From Patescibacteria group bacterium (lineage in GTDB: Bacteria; Patescibacteriota; Gracilibacteria; UM-FILTER-43-11), in NCBI GenBank assembly GCA_018813295.1, contig JAHJBZ010000037.1, positions 1 to 62,070 on the forward strand: a stretch of DNA of 62,070 nucleotides. The letters run 5' to 3'. The translations under genes were made by a program, and so were the position numbers. Shown here one piece after another: positions 1 through 8,930 of this stretch; within the stretch, counting starts at the first letter, position 1, and every line of letters starts with the position of its first letter. The notes under the pieces were generated by a model. The model was not told where the DNA came from. It did no database searches and was given only the letters and a program-made list of their open reading frames with translations.

Positions 1-97
1 ATTACTTTCAAGTATAAATAATAATATAAATATTCTTATTGCAATTTAATTGATTAAATGATAATATGTTGATAGCTTAATATTATTTCATGCATTT

Positions 98-1255
98 ATG
101 ACAAACAATGATCCCAAAACTTTCAAGGCAGGTAGTTACAAAAAAAACTTCTTTAATCAGGAATACGAATATCAAAGTTTTCTACCTGAATCTGTAAACC
201 AACCATACGAGTGGCTAGACAAGCGAATACCTGTACTACTAGAGGACGCAATACGCCTTGTAGGTGAATTGAATGCGTATTCGATACTGGTTCCTGATGT
301 CGATTTTTTTATTCAAATGCATGTACGCAATGAAGCATTAAAATCCAGTCGCATTGAAGGTACACGTACAGAAATGGATGAAGCCGTTCTCCCAGAAGAA
401 GAAATTGCACCAGAAAAAAGAGACGATTGGATCGAGGTACAAAATTATATAAAGTCACTTAATCATTCCCTTGAGCAATTAAAAGAGCTTCCTATTTGTA
501 TGCGCCTACTCAAAGGTGCCCACAAAATACTACTTACTGGCGTACGTGGTGAGAATAAACAACCTGGCGAAATTCGTACAAGTCAAAATTGGATTGGTGG
601 TACGAATATACAAACTGCATCATTTATTCCACCTCATCCAGATGATCTTTCAGATGCATTAAGGGATATGGAATTATTCTGGCATAATAAAGGATTAAAT
701 ATGCCCCACCTTATAAAAATGGCGATTTCGCATTATCAATTTGAAAGTATCCACCCATTTTTAGATGGAAATGGTCGTATTGGCAGACTATTAATGACAC
801 TTCATTTAGTTGAACTTGGAGTTCTACAAAAACCCGTACTATACCTATCTGATTTCTTTGAAAGAAACAAGGGGCAATATTACGATAGTTTAACATTTGT
901 TCGCAGCAGAAATGACATGGATCAATGGATAATATTTTTCCTTTCTGGTGTTATAGAAACAGCTAAAAAAGGGAAGGATACATTTGAGAAAATAATTACC
1001 CTTAGACATAAATACGAAGAAAAAATTATGGAACTTGGTCGCCGTGCAAAACTTGCTCACCAACTTTTATTACAATTATTCTCCAGCCCGGCTACAAATG
1101 CAGCATTTGCTGCAAAAACATTGGATATATCCATCAGTGCTGCAAACAATCTTGTTAATGAGCTGGCACGAATGGAAATTCTAAAAGAAATAACGGGTTT
1201 TTCCAGAAATCGTATGTTTATACTTCATGAATATCTAGATTTATTTAAGCGTTAA
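98..1255 (+). CDS. Fic family protein (AMPylase/nucleotidyltransferase) with C-terminal winged helix
   Basis: Fic enzymes usually transfer AMP from ATP to hydroxyl side chains of target proteins. The protein (385 aa) has the Fic core motif [12 protein letters not shown] at about residues 219-230, with the catalytic His and the anion-binding GNGR. An N-terminal SSRIEG at about 83-88 fits the inhibitory [ST]xxxE[GN] helix of self-inhibited (class II) Fic proteins. The last ~70 residues look like a winged-helix domain ([19 protein letters not shown]), common in the Fic_N/Fic/HTH architecture. It is complete and starts at ATG 98. It precedes the first attC-like site, so it may be the first gene of a cassette-like array. 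The target and the toxin-versus-regulator role cannot be told from sequence. Confidence 0.9.
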   Translation: MTNNDPKTFKAGSYKKNFFNQEYEYQSFLPESVNQPYEWLDKRIPVLLEDAIRLVGELNAYSILVPDVDFFIQMHVRNEALKSSRIEGTRTEMDEAVLPEEEIAPEKRDDWIEVQNYIKSLNHSLEQLKELPICMRLLKGAHKILLTGVRGENKQPGEIRTSQNWIGGTNIQTASFIPPHPDDLSDALRDMELFWHNKGLNMPHLIKMAISHYQFESIHPFLDGNGRIGRLLMTLHLVELGVLQKPVLYLSDFFERNKGQYYDSLTFVRSRNDMDQWIIFFLSGVIETAKKGKDTFEKIITLRHKYEEKIMELGRRAKLAHQLLLQLFSSPATNAAFAAKTLDISISAANNLVNELARMEILKEITGFSRNRMFILHEYLDLFKR

Positions 1256-1300
1256 AATTTTCTAAAAGTGTTGCCATTGATAAAAAATGGGTAGTGTAAC

Positions 1301-1355
1301 CTACAACAGTGTATATACAACATTAAAACGATCACATATACCGCAAACGTTATAT
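1301..1355 (+). other. attC-like recombination site 1
   Basis: The site begins with CTACAAC (1301-1307) and ends with GTTATAT (1349-1355). Between them GTATAT (1311-1316) and ATATAC (1336-1341) can pair, and a CGCAAAC strand bulges before the final GTT. This is the R''-L''-L'-R' layout of integron attC sites. It is 46 nt past the Fic stop and 40 nt before the lipoprotein start. It aligns with the sites at 2001 and 3551, including a preceding AAAAATGGG-AGT block shared with the third. The integron assignment is inference. Confidence 0.42.
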
Positions 1356-1394
1356 AATAGAGTTAAGTAATCTTTATCAATTAATTTAAAAACC

Positions 1395-1982
1395 ATGAAA
1401 AAACTAAATTTAGTTTTATTTTCATTACTGTTTATTACTATACTAAGCGGGTGTTCTATTTCTAACTCGAAAGACTCTGATCTACAGCCCGATAACAATG
1501 TGTTAACAGAAAATGAAGCTAAAGAAATCGCAGAATTAACTTGTATAAAAGGTGGGGAATCTCTAGCTCCGGGATATTATAATGAAAATACCAAAACATG
1601 GTGGTTTGATGCCAATTTAAATTCAACACAGGAGGGTTGTAATCCTGCTTGTGTTGTATTTGAAGATACAAAAACCGCAGAAATTAACTGGCGTTGCACT
1701 GGATTAACTGAGCCAGGAACTTCCACTGATAAAGCAATACAAAAGCTTCTTATCGAGAAATATCCAAAATATGCTGATACTTTATTTGTAAATATTTTAC
1801 AAGAAACAAAGAGTCATGCGCGTGGTAATGTTGTATTTGTAACTGGAGCTCCTGGTGGATATTTTTTTGCAACCAAAATTGATAATGTGTGGCAGGTAGT
1901 ATTTGACGGCAATGGCCAAATCCCCTGCAACTTATCAGAATATGGCTTCCCGGCGGAAATGCTGTCTGACTGCGCAGAATAG
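1395..1982 (+). CDS. predicted lipoprotein of unknown function
   Basis: The N-terminus (MKKLNLVLFSLLFITILSGC) is a lipoprotein signal peptide with the lipobox LSGC, so Cys20 is probably lipidated and the mature protein tethered to the outer face of the membrane. The mature part (~175 aa) contains several cysteines (CIKGG, CNPAC, RCTG, IPCN, DCAE) that could form disulfides. I do not recognise the family. It sits alone between two attC-like sites, in the same strand direction as its neighbours, as a gene cassette would. ATG 1395 is chosen because it gives the complete signal peptide. Confidence 0.8.
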   Translation: MKKLNLVLFSLLFITILSGCSISNSKDSDLQPDNNVLTENEAKEIAELTCIKGGESLAPGYYNENTKTWWFDANLNSTQEGCNPACVVFEDTKTAEINWRCTGLTEPGTSTDKAIQKLLIEKYPKYADTLFVNILQETKSHARGNVVFVTGAPGGYFFATKIDNVWQVVFDGNGQIPCNLSEYGFPAEMLSDCAE

Positions 1983-2000
1983 AATAGAAAAGCATACATC

Positions 2001-2098
2001 ATATAACAACGTATATCTGGTTACGGCTCCTGCAGAGCCATCACCCATATTTTGCTCCGTTTCACTCCGCAAAACATCAGATATACGCAAACGATATG
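2001..2098 (+). other. attC-like recombination site 2 (long form)
   Basis: Outer elements are ATATAAC (2001-2007) and CAAACGATATG (2088-2098). A perfect inverted repeat CGTATATCTG (2010-2019) / CAGATATACG (2078-2087) closes a ~58-nt variable part with two further hairpins (GGCTCCTGCAGAGCC; TTTTGC...GCAAAA). The ends align with sites 1 and 3, but the R' position reads CGATATG instead of GTTATAT/GTTAGAC, so it may be mutated. Downstream, ACTGCCCATTTTT is the inverted copy of the block that precedes sites 1 and 3. Confidence 0.42.
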
Positions 2099-2156
2099 AA
2101 ACACTGCCCATTTTTATGAATATGTTAAAATAAAATAGATTAATAATAAATCTAAT

Positions 2157-2420
2157 ATGAAAAAAGAAATCACCAAAGAAGAAGCTCAGTCTATCGGTAA
2201 TAAGCTAAATATCAAATGGGACAAATTTGACGTTGATCAATTCCAACGTGGTATGACTATTGAGCTTGAACACGGCACACGAGATGCTGAAACCAATGTA
2301 ACTAATGATGATTTGCTGATGACAGGAAAAATCGCTTTAGCACACCTAAAAGAATTCCCTGACTATTACGACAGATTGGAAAAAATGGAGAAAGAAGCTG
2401 ATGAGTTTTGGGGGAAATAA
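2157..2420 (+). CDS. small conserved protein, DUF5661-like
   Basis: An 87-aa soluble, highly charged protein with no signal peptide. The central stretch IELEHGTRDAETNVTNDD followed by TGKIALAHLKEFPDYYDRLE resembles the DUF5661 family as I remember it, a small protein of unknown function often seen in environmental and mobile gene pools. The name is therefore recollection and not a database result. It follows attC-like site 2 by about 60 nt and precedes corA by 20 nt, so the two may be cotranscribed. No Shine-Dalgarno is visible before ATG 2157. Confidence 0.65.
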   Translation: MKKEITKEEAQSIGNKLNIKWDKFDVDQFQRGMTIELEHGTRDAETNVTNDDLLMTGKIALAHLKEFPDYYDRLEKMEKEADEFWGK

Positions 2421-2440
2421 TTCAATAAACCATAAAACTT

Positions 2441-3505
2441 ATGTTTAAATTTATTCAAAAGTCATCCAAAAAAGCTGGCTCACCACCAGGAGAATTGGTG
2501 CATGTTGGTAAAAAAAGATCTGAAAAAATAAAAATTTCCCTTATTGATTATGATGAAGAAAGGTTGGAAGAAAAAAAGGTGAAAGTTATTACGGATGTTT
2601 TCCCCTTCAAGGAAAGTCCTACAGTAACATGGATTAACATCGATGGTCTTCATGATATGAACGTTGTTAAAAAAATAGGTGAGCATTTCGATATTCATCC
2701 ACTTGTTTTAGAGGATATTGTACATACAGGTCAACGACCTAAAATGGAAGATTTTGAAGACTATCTGTTCATCACGCTAAAAATGCTGAGCCTGGATAAA
2801 AAAACAAATGAAATTGAGGCTGAACAGATCAGCTTAGTAATGGGTAACAACTTTTTAATTTCTTTTCAAGAGAGGGAGGGGGATGTTTTTGATGCCGTAC
2901 GAGACCGCCTAAAGGGCAATAAGGGGCGAATCAGAAAAGCCGGAGTAGATTACTTGGCTTATACTCTTGTAGACAGTATTGTTGATAATTATTTTTCAAT
3001 TCTGGAAAATTTAGGAGACAAACTTGAAGATCTGGAAAAAGAATTATTAGAAGAGCCAGATGAAAAAACACGTCAGGCAATCTATAAAATTAAAAGAGAG
3101 ATGATCTTTGTGCGCAAATCTATCTGGCCACTCCGAGAAGTGATAAATGGACTAATGAGGGGGGATATATCATTAATCCAAGATACGACTATTGTTTATC
3201 TTAAAGATGTTTATGACCACACGATCCAGGTGATTGACACCGTTGAAACCTTCAGGGATATGACTTCGGGCATGTTGGATAGTTATCTTTCCAGTATCAG
3301 CAACAAGATGAATGAGGTGATGAAAGTATTAACAATTTTTGCCGCAATCTTTATTCCCCTTACTTTTATTGCTGGTGTTTATGGAATGAATTTTGAATTT
3401 ATGCCCGAACTAGGCTGGGAATGGGCTTATCCGGTATGGTGGATTATAGTAATCGCTTTAGGAATAGGTATGGTAATCTATTTTAAAAAGAAAAAGTGGA
3501 TGTAG
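2441..3505 (+). CDS. corA: CorA-type magnesium/divalent cation transporter
   Basis: CorA forms a homopentameric inner-membrane channel for Mg2+ (also Co2+/Ni2+). At 354 aa this is a typical length. The large N-terminal cytosolic alpha/beta domain and the long stalk helix are followed by two C-terminal membrane segments. The first ends in the signature YGMN motif at about residue 315-318, and the loop carries acidic residues (FEFMPELGWEW) as in the selectivity loop. The C-terminus KKKKWM is basic, as expected on the cytosolic side. It is downstream of the DUF5661-like gene and followed by attC-like site 3, so the pair may form one cassette. Confidence 0.95.
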   Translation: MFKFIQKSSKKAGSPPGELVHVGKKRSEKIKISLIDYDEERLEEKKVKVITDVFPFKESPTVTWINIDGLHDMNVVKKIGEHFDIHPLVLEDIVHTGQRPKMEDFEDYLFITLKMLSLDKKTNEIEAEQISLVMGNNFLISFQEREGDVFDAVRDRLKGNKGRIRKAGVDYLAYTLVDSIVDNYFSILENLGDKLEDLEKELLEEPDEKTRQAIYKIKREMIFVRKSIWPLREVINGLMRGDISLIQDTTIVYLKDVYDHTIQVIDTVETFRDMTSGMLDSYLSSISNKMNEVMKVLTIFAAIFIPLTFIAGVYGMNFEFMPELGWEWAYPVWWIIVIALGIGMVIYFKKKKWM

Positions 3506-3550
3506 AAAATACTCAAAAAGCCGTATTGATTAAAAAATGGGAAGTACTAC

Positions 3551-3604
3551 ATACAACAGCGTATATATGAACATTAAAACGCTACATGTACCTAAACGTT
3601 AGAC
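3551..3604 (+). other. attC-like recombination site 3
   Basis: ATACAAC (3551-3557) and GTTAGAC (3598-3604) are the outer elements. GTTAGAC is a perfect match to the attC R' consensus GTTRRRY. Inner GTATAT and ATGTAC can pair with one wobble. The 75-nt stretch from the preceding AAAAAATGGGAAGT block aligns along its whole length with site 1. It lies in the convergent gap between corA and map. Confidence 0.45.
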
Positions 3605-3645
3605 GAACCCACTCCTTCGCCAAAGAAACGTAACAATAAAATCAA

Positions 3646-4401
3646 TCAAACAATCACCTCACATCCACTCTCCGTAACCAGCACAGTGTGCTCAAAGTGT
3701 GCGGAAGGCGACCCGTCTGCGCTGAGAACGGTCCAACGGTCATCTGCCGTTACAACCTGACCGGAACCCATATTTGCAATAGGCTCAATAGCAAGAACCA
3801 TGCCGGGTTTAATTGTAGGACCGGTGCCTTTTTGGCCGACATTCAGAATTTCAGGCGGTTCGTGTAAATTTTTGCCGACTCCATGGCCGGTACACTCAAC
3901 AACAGGAGAGTAGCCCTGCTGTTCAATAGTTTTTTGGATTACAGCGGAAATATCACCAATGGTATTACCGGGCTTTACAACTTTTACAGCCTGATTAAGA
4001 GCCTTTTTAGTGGTTTTTACGAAATGTTGTATATCTGGATCCACATCGCCCACTAAAAACGTCCTACAAGCATCTGTGTAGAGATCTTTGTAAAGGACTC
4101 CGCAATCAATTCCAATAATATCACCGTCTTGTAAGATGCGATCGGGACTTGGGATACCATGTACCACTTCATCGTTAACAGACACGCACAAGGTACCAGG
4201 AAAGCCCCTGTAGCCTTTAAAACCAGGCTTAGCGCCAGAGTGGGAAGTAATGATCTCCTCAGCCAACTGATCAAGCTCATAAGTTGAAATACCAGGACGC
4301 ACAGCTTTCCCCATTTCATCCAAAGTCTCCTTCAAAATAGCACCACCCTCACGCATTGCTTCTATTTCTTCTGGAGTTTTTATGGGGATACTACCAGTCA
4401 T
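3646..4401 (-). CDS. map: type I methionine aminopeptidase
   Basis: Removes the initiator methionine from nascent proteins in the cytosol. The 251-aa protein carries all five metal ligands of the pita-bread fold: two Asp in GIDCGVLYKDLYTDACRTF, His in GHGVGKNLHEPP, Glu in AIEPIAN and Glu in FEHTVLVTE. It ends with TGA, direct evidence that TGA is a stop here. It is the last gene of the spc-like cluster, 46 nt after adk, in the classic secY-adk-map order. The usual following genes (infA, rpmJ, rpsM, rpsK, rpoA, rplQ) are not in the window. Confidence 0.97.
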   Translation of the reverse strand: MTGSIPIKTPEEIEAMREGGAILKETLDEMGKAVRPGISTYELDQLAEEIITSHSGAKPGFKGYRGFPGTLCVSVNDEVVHGIPSPDRILQDGDIIGIDCGVLYKDLYTDACRTFLVGDVDPDIQHFVKTTKKALNQAVKVVKPGNTIGDISAVIQKTIEQQGYSPVVECTGHGVGKNLHEPPEILNVGQKGTGPTIKPGMVLAIEPIANMGSGQVVTADDRWTVLSADGSPSAHFEHTVLVTESGCEVIV

Positions 4402-4447
4402 TGAAAAATGAAAAATGTTAAATGAAAAATGGTTATCTTTTTAGCCA

Positions 4448-5089
4448 TTAGCTAAAAAGATAACCGGCCTTATCCACCATCTCCTCCGTAACATCAGGAA
4501 TAGGCTGTTCTCCATCAACTTCAATTAAACGATCAACGCCATAGAAATGCTGAATAACTGATTCAGTTTCTCTTTGATAATTCTCCAGGCGTTTTGTTAT
4601 TGCGTCTAAATTGCTGTCATCCTGACGAGTAATGAGGGCGCCATGACATTTTGCACAATCATCATTTTTATAAAAAGCTGGGTAAACTTCTTTGCAATTA
4701 GAACAAACTCTGCGTTGTGTTAAACGGCTAATAGCTTCTTTTTCGGAAATCTTAACATGAAGTCCAAATACCTTCCTGCCATGAGATTTAAGCAGGGATA
4801 ACAACTTTTCAGCTTGATTCATTGTTCGGGGAATGCCGTCAAAAACAACCGACTGGTCAGATGAAATACTTTTAAGAAAATTCTCAATTACCTCCATAAT
4901 CGTATCATCATCAACCAAATCACCTCTTTCAACTATATCTTTTATTTTCACTCCAAGCTCAGTGCCAGATTCAATCATACCTCGGAGTTCCGCACCCATG
5001 TCAAAAACCTTTAGCCCATACATCTCAGCTAAAATTTTACCCTGCGTTCCTTTTCCTGACCCCTGCATTCCAAATAGAACAATATCCAT
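4448..5089 (-). CDS. adk: adenylate kinase
   Basis: Catalyses ATP + AMP = 2 ADP. Residues 7-15 contain the P-loop GMQGSGKGT. The AMP site appears as VFDMGAELR, a variant of the usual STGDMLR with Ala at the third position of the helix. The LID domain has a zinc-type CSNC...CAKC pair, as in Gram-positive enzymes. FDGIPRTMNQAE matches the FDGFPRT region. At 213 aa it has the normal long-LID length. It lies between secY and map. Confidence 0.93.
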   Translation of the reverse strand: MDIVLFGMQGSGKGTQGKILAEMYGLKVFDMGAELRGMIESGTELGVKIKDIVERGDLVDDDTIMEVIENFLKSISSDQSVVFDGIPRTMNQAEKLLSLLKSHGRKVFGLHVKISEKEAISRLTQRRVCSNCKEVYPAFYKNDDCAKCHGALITRQDDSNLDAITKRLENYQRETESVIQHFYGVDRLIEVDGEQPIPDVTEEMVDKAGYLFS

Positions 5090-5194
5090 ACTTCTAGTTT
5101 TAATTTAATAATATCGAACATGGATTTTATATTTTTGATTTTACTCTAAAATCTACTTCTAAAATAAAAAATCGCTAATCAGTATTATTAAATC

Positions 5195-6493
5195 TTAATA
5201 AAGCTTGTCATAGTCGTGCATTACAAGTTGAGCGTTTATCTGACGCATAAGCTCTAATACAACACCAACTACGATAATTAACCCAGCACCACTGATAATC
5301 AAATCACCTGAAGAAAGAGTAGTGTATTTTGTGAAAAGAATTGGAATTGTCGCCACAACACCTAAGAACAAACCACCAAAAAGATTCATACGACTCGATA
5401 CATTTGCTAGGAAATCAGCAGTTTGGCGCCCAGGACGAATACCGGGAATAAAACCACCACGCTTTTGAATATTTTCAGCAATATTATCAGGATTAAACGT
5501 AACGCTTACGTAAAAATATGAAAAAGCAATAATTAAAATGAAATACAGGAACATATAAAAATATGTGGGATTGCTGGCATTGATATATTTGAGAATAAAG
5601 TCAGCTACGCTTTGAAGTGCTGGCGAGGCCGAACTACGAAAAAACTGAGCGATAACAGATGGAAATGTCATCATGGAAACTGCAAAGATGATAGGTATCA
5701 TTCCAGCCTGATTAACACGAATTGGTAAATTTGCCTTCTCCCCTTTTCCACCTGTGGCACGCGTGGCGTAAGTAATTGGAATATTCCGCTGACCTTCCGT
5801 AATAAGTACAACAAAAATCAACATTGCTATTGTAAGCGCAATAAAAAGAACAAAGTAAGTTAACTTTGTTGTATCACCTCCTTGAGCAATGCCAAGCATA
5901 CGGCCAACAACAGGCGGCATACCAGAAATAATACTGGCAAAGATCATCAAAGAAATACCATTACCAATACCCCTTTCTGTAATAAGCTCACCAAGCCACA
6001 TAAGAAAAACAGTACCGGCCGAAATGATAATCATTATAGGCAACACCACCATTGGATCACCTATATTTGGGATCAATTGGCCTTGGGAACTCTGATTTAA
6101 AAGAATAATCATTCCATATGACTGCAAAAATGCGAGCGGAACTGTAAAGATGCGAGTGTATTGATTGATCTTACGGCGCCCTTCCATGCCTTCCTTAGAA
6201 AGCGTCTCTAGCTTAGGAATAACAACTGTCATCAACTGCATAATAATGGAAGCATTGATATACGGAGAAAGACCCATAAGTACTATGGAAAAACTCTCCA
6301 TACTACCACCAGTCAACGCAGAAAATACACCAAGTAAGCTATTTTGTTCAAAAATTCTGCCAAGCGCAGCAATATTTACCCCGGGAACAGTAAGGTGAGC
6401 AGCAAATCTAAATACAACCAAAATAAAAAGTGTAAAAAGAATTTTCTTTCGAAGCGTTTTAGACTGCCAAATTTGATGAAGATATTTGAACAA
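5195..6493 (-). CDS. secY: SecY, channel subunit of the Sec translocase
   Basis: The protein (432 aa) is the ten-helix pore through which the giant secreted proteins of this window would leave the cytosol. The plug-adjacent TVPGVN, the GIGNGISL segment and the cytosolic loop GIRPGRQT are all recognisable. The start is TTG (6491-6493), since no ATG lies in frame upstream. It is preceded by rplO and followed by adk, the classic order. Confidence 0.97.
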   Translation of the reverse strand: MFKYLHQIWQSKTLRKKILFTLFILVVFRFAAHLTVPGVNIAALGRIFEQNSLLGVFSALTGGSMESFSIVLMGLSPYINASIIMQLMTVVIPKLETLSKEGMEGRRKINQYTRIFTVPLAFLQSYGMIILLNQSSQGQLIPNIGDPMVVLPIMIIISAGTVFLMWLGELITERGIGNGISLMIFASIISGMPPVVGRMLGIAQGGDTTKLTYFVLFIALTIAMLIFVVLITEGQRNIPITYATRATGGKGEKANLPIRVNQAGMIPIIFAVSMMTFPSVIAQFFRSSASPALQSVADFILKYINASNPTYFYMFLYFILIIAFSYFYVSVTFNPDNIAENIQKRGGFIPGIRPGRQTADFLANVSSRMNLFGGLFLGVVATIPILFTKYTTLSSGDLIISGAGLIIVVGVVLELMRQINAQLVMHDYDKLY

Positions 6494-6536
6494 AGCTTTA
6501 AATTATTGAAAATTGTAAATTGTAAATTGTAAATTT

Positions 6537-6974
6537 TTATATAACTTTTCCTCCAGCCTTAATTACTTTTTCTTTAGCGGTAGTAGATATTTTATGAATC
6601 TTTACTGTTAATTTTTTCTCCAATTTACCCATACCTAAAATCTTAACAGGAACATTCTTTTTAGAGATCAGACGTTTTTCAAGCAATGCTTCAATGTTTA
6701 CCTCATCACCATCATTAAAAGAATTTAAATCCCGGATATTAGCAACTTGATAAGCAATTTTATTAGGATTTTTAAAGCCTTTTAATTTTGGTAAACGCAT
6801 AATAAGAGGAGTTTGTCCCCCTTCAAAACCAGGACGAACATTGCTGCTTTTACGTTGACCTTGCCCCTTACAACCACGTCCGCAGTAAGTGCCTCTTCCA
6901 GAAGCATTTCCACGCCCAATGCGCTTTTTAGCCTTAGTAGCCCCTACCTTTGCTTTAATATTATTTAATTGCAT
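6537..6974 (-). CDS. rplO: 50S ribosomal protein L15 (uL15)
   Basis: The protein (145 aa) has the glycine-rich basic N-terminus (RIGRGNASGRGTYCGRGCKGQ) typical of uL15, which threads into 23S rRNA, followed by FEGGQTPLIMRLPKLKGF. It directly follows rpsE, so the rpmD (L30) gene normally found here is missing. Loss of L30 is a known trait of CPR ribosomes. Confidence 0.96.
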   Translation of the reverse strand: MQLNNIKAKVGATKAKKRIGRGNASGRGTYCGRGCKGQGQRKSSNVRPGFEGGQTPLIMRLPKLKGFKNPNKIAYQVANIRDLNSFNDGDEVNIEALLEKRLISKKNVPVKILGMGKLEKKLTVKIHKISTTAKEKVIKAGGKVI

Positions 6975-7031
6975 TAAATTGAGAATTATATATATCGAGT
7001 GGCAATCAGCTTAGAACTTACAGCTTATAGC

Positions 7032-7700
7032 TTATTGCTTTTTGTCAGTTTTTTTATCATCAGATTTTTTATCCTCTGCCTTTACCTTAGGCTCAACAGA
7101 GGATGGTTCAGCAGAAGATGCCCCTTCCTTCTTAGGAGTTCCTTTCCTTTTCTCCCTCTTCTCAACTTTATCCTGAACAGGCTTTTGATCCTCCTTTGTA
7201 AATTTCTTCTGCTGGCCTTCCTTTACCGGTCTTAATGCTTCTAAAGCTTTAATGGAAGCTTGTGCATTTACCAGCGTATTTCGTGAACCTAAATTTTTAC
7301 TTAAAACATTTTTAATACCAGCCAGATTTAAAATCTTTCGTAATGCACCTCCGGCAATAACACCAGTACCAGGAGAAGCTGGCATAACGAGCAATCTTGC
7401 TGCCTTATATTTAATATTTACTTTATGAGGAATGGTGTCACCTTTGGTAATCGGAACGTTAATAAGACTATTTTTAGCTTTAGTAACAGCCTTTTTGATA
7501 CCAGTAACCACTTCGGATGCCTTCCCTACCCCAATGCCAACACGCCCCTTACGATCACCAATCGCAACTGTACAACGAAAGCGCAAACGACGTCCCCCTT
7601 TTACAACACGAGTAACACGATCGATTTGAAGAACCTCTTCTTCGAACTCTTTCTGTTCTTTTACGACTCTCCCTGCTTTTTTCAAATTGTTCTTAGCCAT
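7032..7700 (-). CDS. rpsE: 30S ribosomal protein S5 (uS5) with charged C-terminal extension
   Basis: Residues ~20-165 are a normal S5: the double-stranded RNA-binding part (VVKGGRRLRFRCTVAIGDRKGRVG) and the C-terminal domain (VMPASPGTGVIAGGALRKIL, GSRNTLVNAQASIKAL). After about residue 165 comes a ~55-residue low-complexity tail rich in Lys, Glu, Asp and Ser with no relation to the family core, giving 222 aa against the usual ~165. Such tails are also seen on L22 and RpoB in this window. S5 helps mRNA unwinding and decoding fidelity on the small subunit. Confidence 0.96.
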   Translation of the reverse strand: MAKNNLKKAGRVVKEQKEFEEEVLQIDRVTRVVKGGRRLRFRCTVAIGDRKGRVGIGVGKASEVVTGIKKAVTKAKNSLINVPITKGDTIPHKVNIKYKAARLLVMPASPGTGVIAGGALRKILNLAGIKNVLSKNLGSRNTLVNAQASIKALEALRPVKEGQQKKFTKEDQKPVQDKVEKREKRKGTPKKEGASSAEPSSVEPKVKAEDKKSDDKKTDKKQ

Positions 7701-7735
7701 AGGTTATGTATTTATCATTTATCATTTTGGGTTGA

Positions 7736-7860
7736 ATATTATTAATTCCGTAAATGTTAAATGTTAGATATTAGATGTTAGATGTTAAAGTTTAGGATTA
7801 AGGATTAACAATTAATGATTTAAGTTTTAAGTTGAAGCTTAGAATTTTTGACCAATTAAA
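7736..7860. repeat. spacer with seven-base periodic repeats
   Basis: Between rpsE and rplR (204 nt) the sequence runs as imperfect heptamers of changing type (AAATGTT/TTAGATG, then GGATTAA/ATTTAAG). No promoter, open reading frame or terminator is evident. The phase of seven is shared with many other spacers of the cluster. Confidence 0.65.
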
Positions 7861-7904
7861 TACATAGGAATCATGTTAATCATTTTAATCCGATAAATCA
7901 GCGG

Positions 7905-8249
7905 TCAAAATTGTAACCCGCCTTCACGAGCAGCCTCAGCTAAGGCTTTAACGCGACCATGATAAAGGTATCCACCACGATCAAAAATGCAGGTCGTAAC
8001 TTTTTTAGCTGCAGCTTTTTTAGCAATATCAATACCAACCTGTTTTGCAAGTTCCGTACCTTTAGCTTTTTTAAGTTTAAGACTAGAACTTGCAGCAATT
8101 GTTTTACCTGCCTTATCATCGATTAACTGAGCATAAATTGCATCTGAACTTCGAAATACTGCAAGTCTTGGTTTAGCGGCAGTGCCACTCACCTTTGAGC
8201 GAATTCTAATTTTACGTCTTTTCCTTTGTTGTTCTTTACTTAACTTCAT
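7905..8249 (-). CDS. rplR: 50S ribosomal protein L18 (uL18)
   Basis: The protein (114 aa) binds 5S rRNA in the central protuberance. [20 protein letters not shown] and the C-terminal [21 protein letters not shown] are diagnostic, and the length is normal. It sits between rplF and rpsE in the conserved order. The 204-nt gap to rpsE is one of the widest of the cluster. Confidence 0.97.
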   Translation of the reverse strand: MKLSKEQQRKRRKIRIRSKVSGTAAKPRLAVFRSSDAIYAQLIDDKAGKTIAASSSLKLKKAKGTELAKQVGIDIAKKAAAKKVTTCIFDRGGYLYHGRVKALAEAAREGGLQF

Positions 8250-8295
8250 TTGAAAATTGAAAATTGAATATTAAATGAAAAATGAAAATTTATGA

Positions 8296-8850
8296 TTAGT
8301 CTCCACCAGATGCAGCAGCTTTACCGGCCTTTCGCGGAACATGTTCACCAACATAACGAATACCTTTCCCCTTATAAGGTTCAGGTGGACGGAAGCTTCG
8401 AATATTTGCAGCGAATTGACCAACAGATTGCTTATCAATACCAGATATTACAACTGTATTTTTTTGATCTTCATGCATTTTAACTTCTACGCCCTCAGGA
8501 GCTTCTAATTCGATAGGATGAGAGAAGCCAAGATTAAGTGTGATCTTTTTACCACTAACCTGAGCACGATAACCTACACCAATAATCTCTAAGCGCTTTT
8601 CAAAAGCAGTGGATACACCAGTAACCATATTGCCTATAAGAGCGCGTGTTAAACCGTGCAGGCTGCGTTCTTTTGGTTCATCGCCACTACGCTTAACAGT
8701 GATAGTATTATTTTTATAAGTTACTTGCATCAAAGGATCAAAAGTAAATTCTAATTCACCTTTCGAACCTTTAATTTTAATGTGATTACCACTAAGTGTA
8801 ACCTCTACTCCTTCTGGCACTATGATTGGCTGTTTTCCTATTCTAGACAT
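8296..8850 (-). CDS. rplF: 50S ribosomal protein L6 (uL6)
   Basis: The protein (184 aa) has two tandem L6 folds that contact helix 97 of 23S rRNA near the factor-binding site. MSRIGKQPI at the start, GLTRALIGNMV in the middle, and FRPPEPYKGKGIRY near the end are family signatures. Length and position between rpsH and rplR are normal. Confidence 0.97.
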   Translation of the reverse strand: MSRIGKQPIIVPEGVEVTLSGNHIKIKGSKGELEFTFDPLMQVTYKNNTITVKRSGDEPKERSLHGLTRALIGNMVTGVSTAFEKRLEIIGVGYRAQVSGKKITLNLGFSHPIELEAPEGVEVKMHEDQKNTVVISGIDKQSVGQFAANIRSFRPPEPYKGKGIRYVGEHVPRKAGKAAASGGD

Positions 8851-8859
8851 TTTATAAAA

Positions 8860-8930
8860 TTATAAGATTCAAGATTCAAGATTCAAAATTAATTTTTTAA
8901 TTTTCAATTTTGAATTTTTTAATTAATAAA
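8860..8930. repeat. heptad array with inverted halves
   Basis: The spacer between rpsH and rplF carries GATTCAA repeated three times in seven-base phase, then the reverse-oriented AATTTTGAATTTT, so it can fold back on itself (TTCAAAATT with AATTTTGAA). No other signal is seen. Confidence 0.6.

Noticed and set aside
1903-2133. Open frame across the end of the lipoprotein and attC-like site 2
   Set aside because: It overlaps a real gene in another frame and runs through the palindromic site. No protein features are seen.
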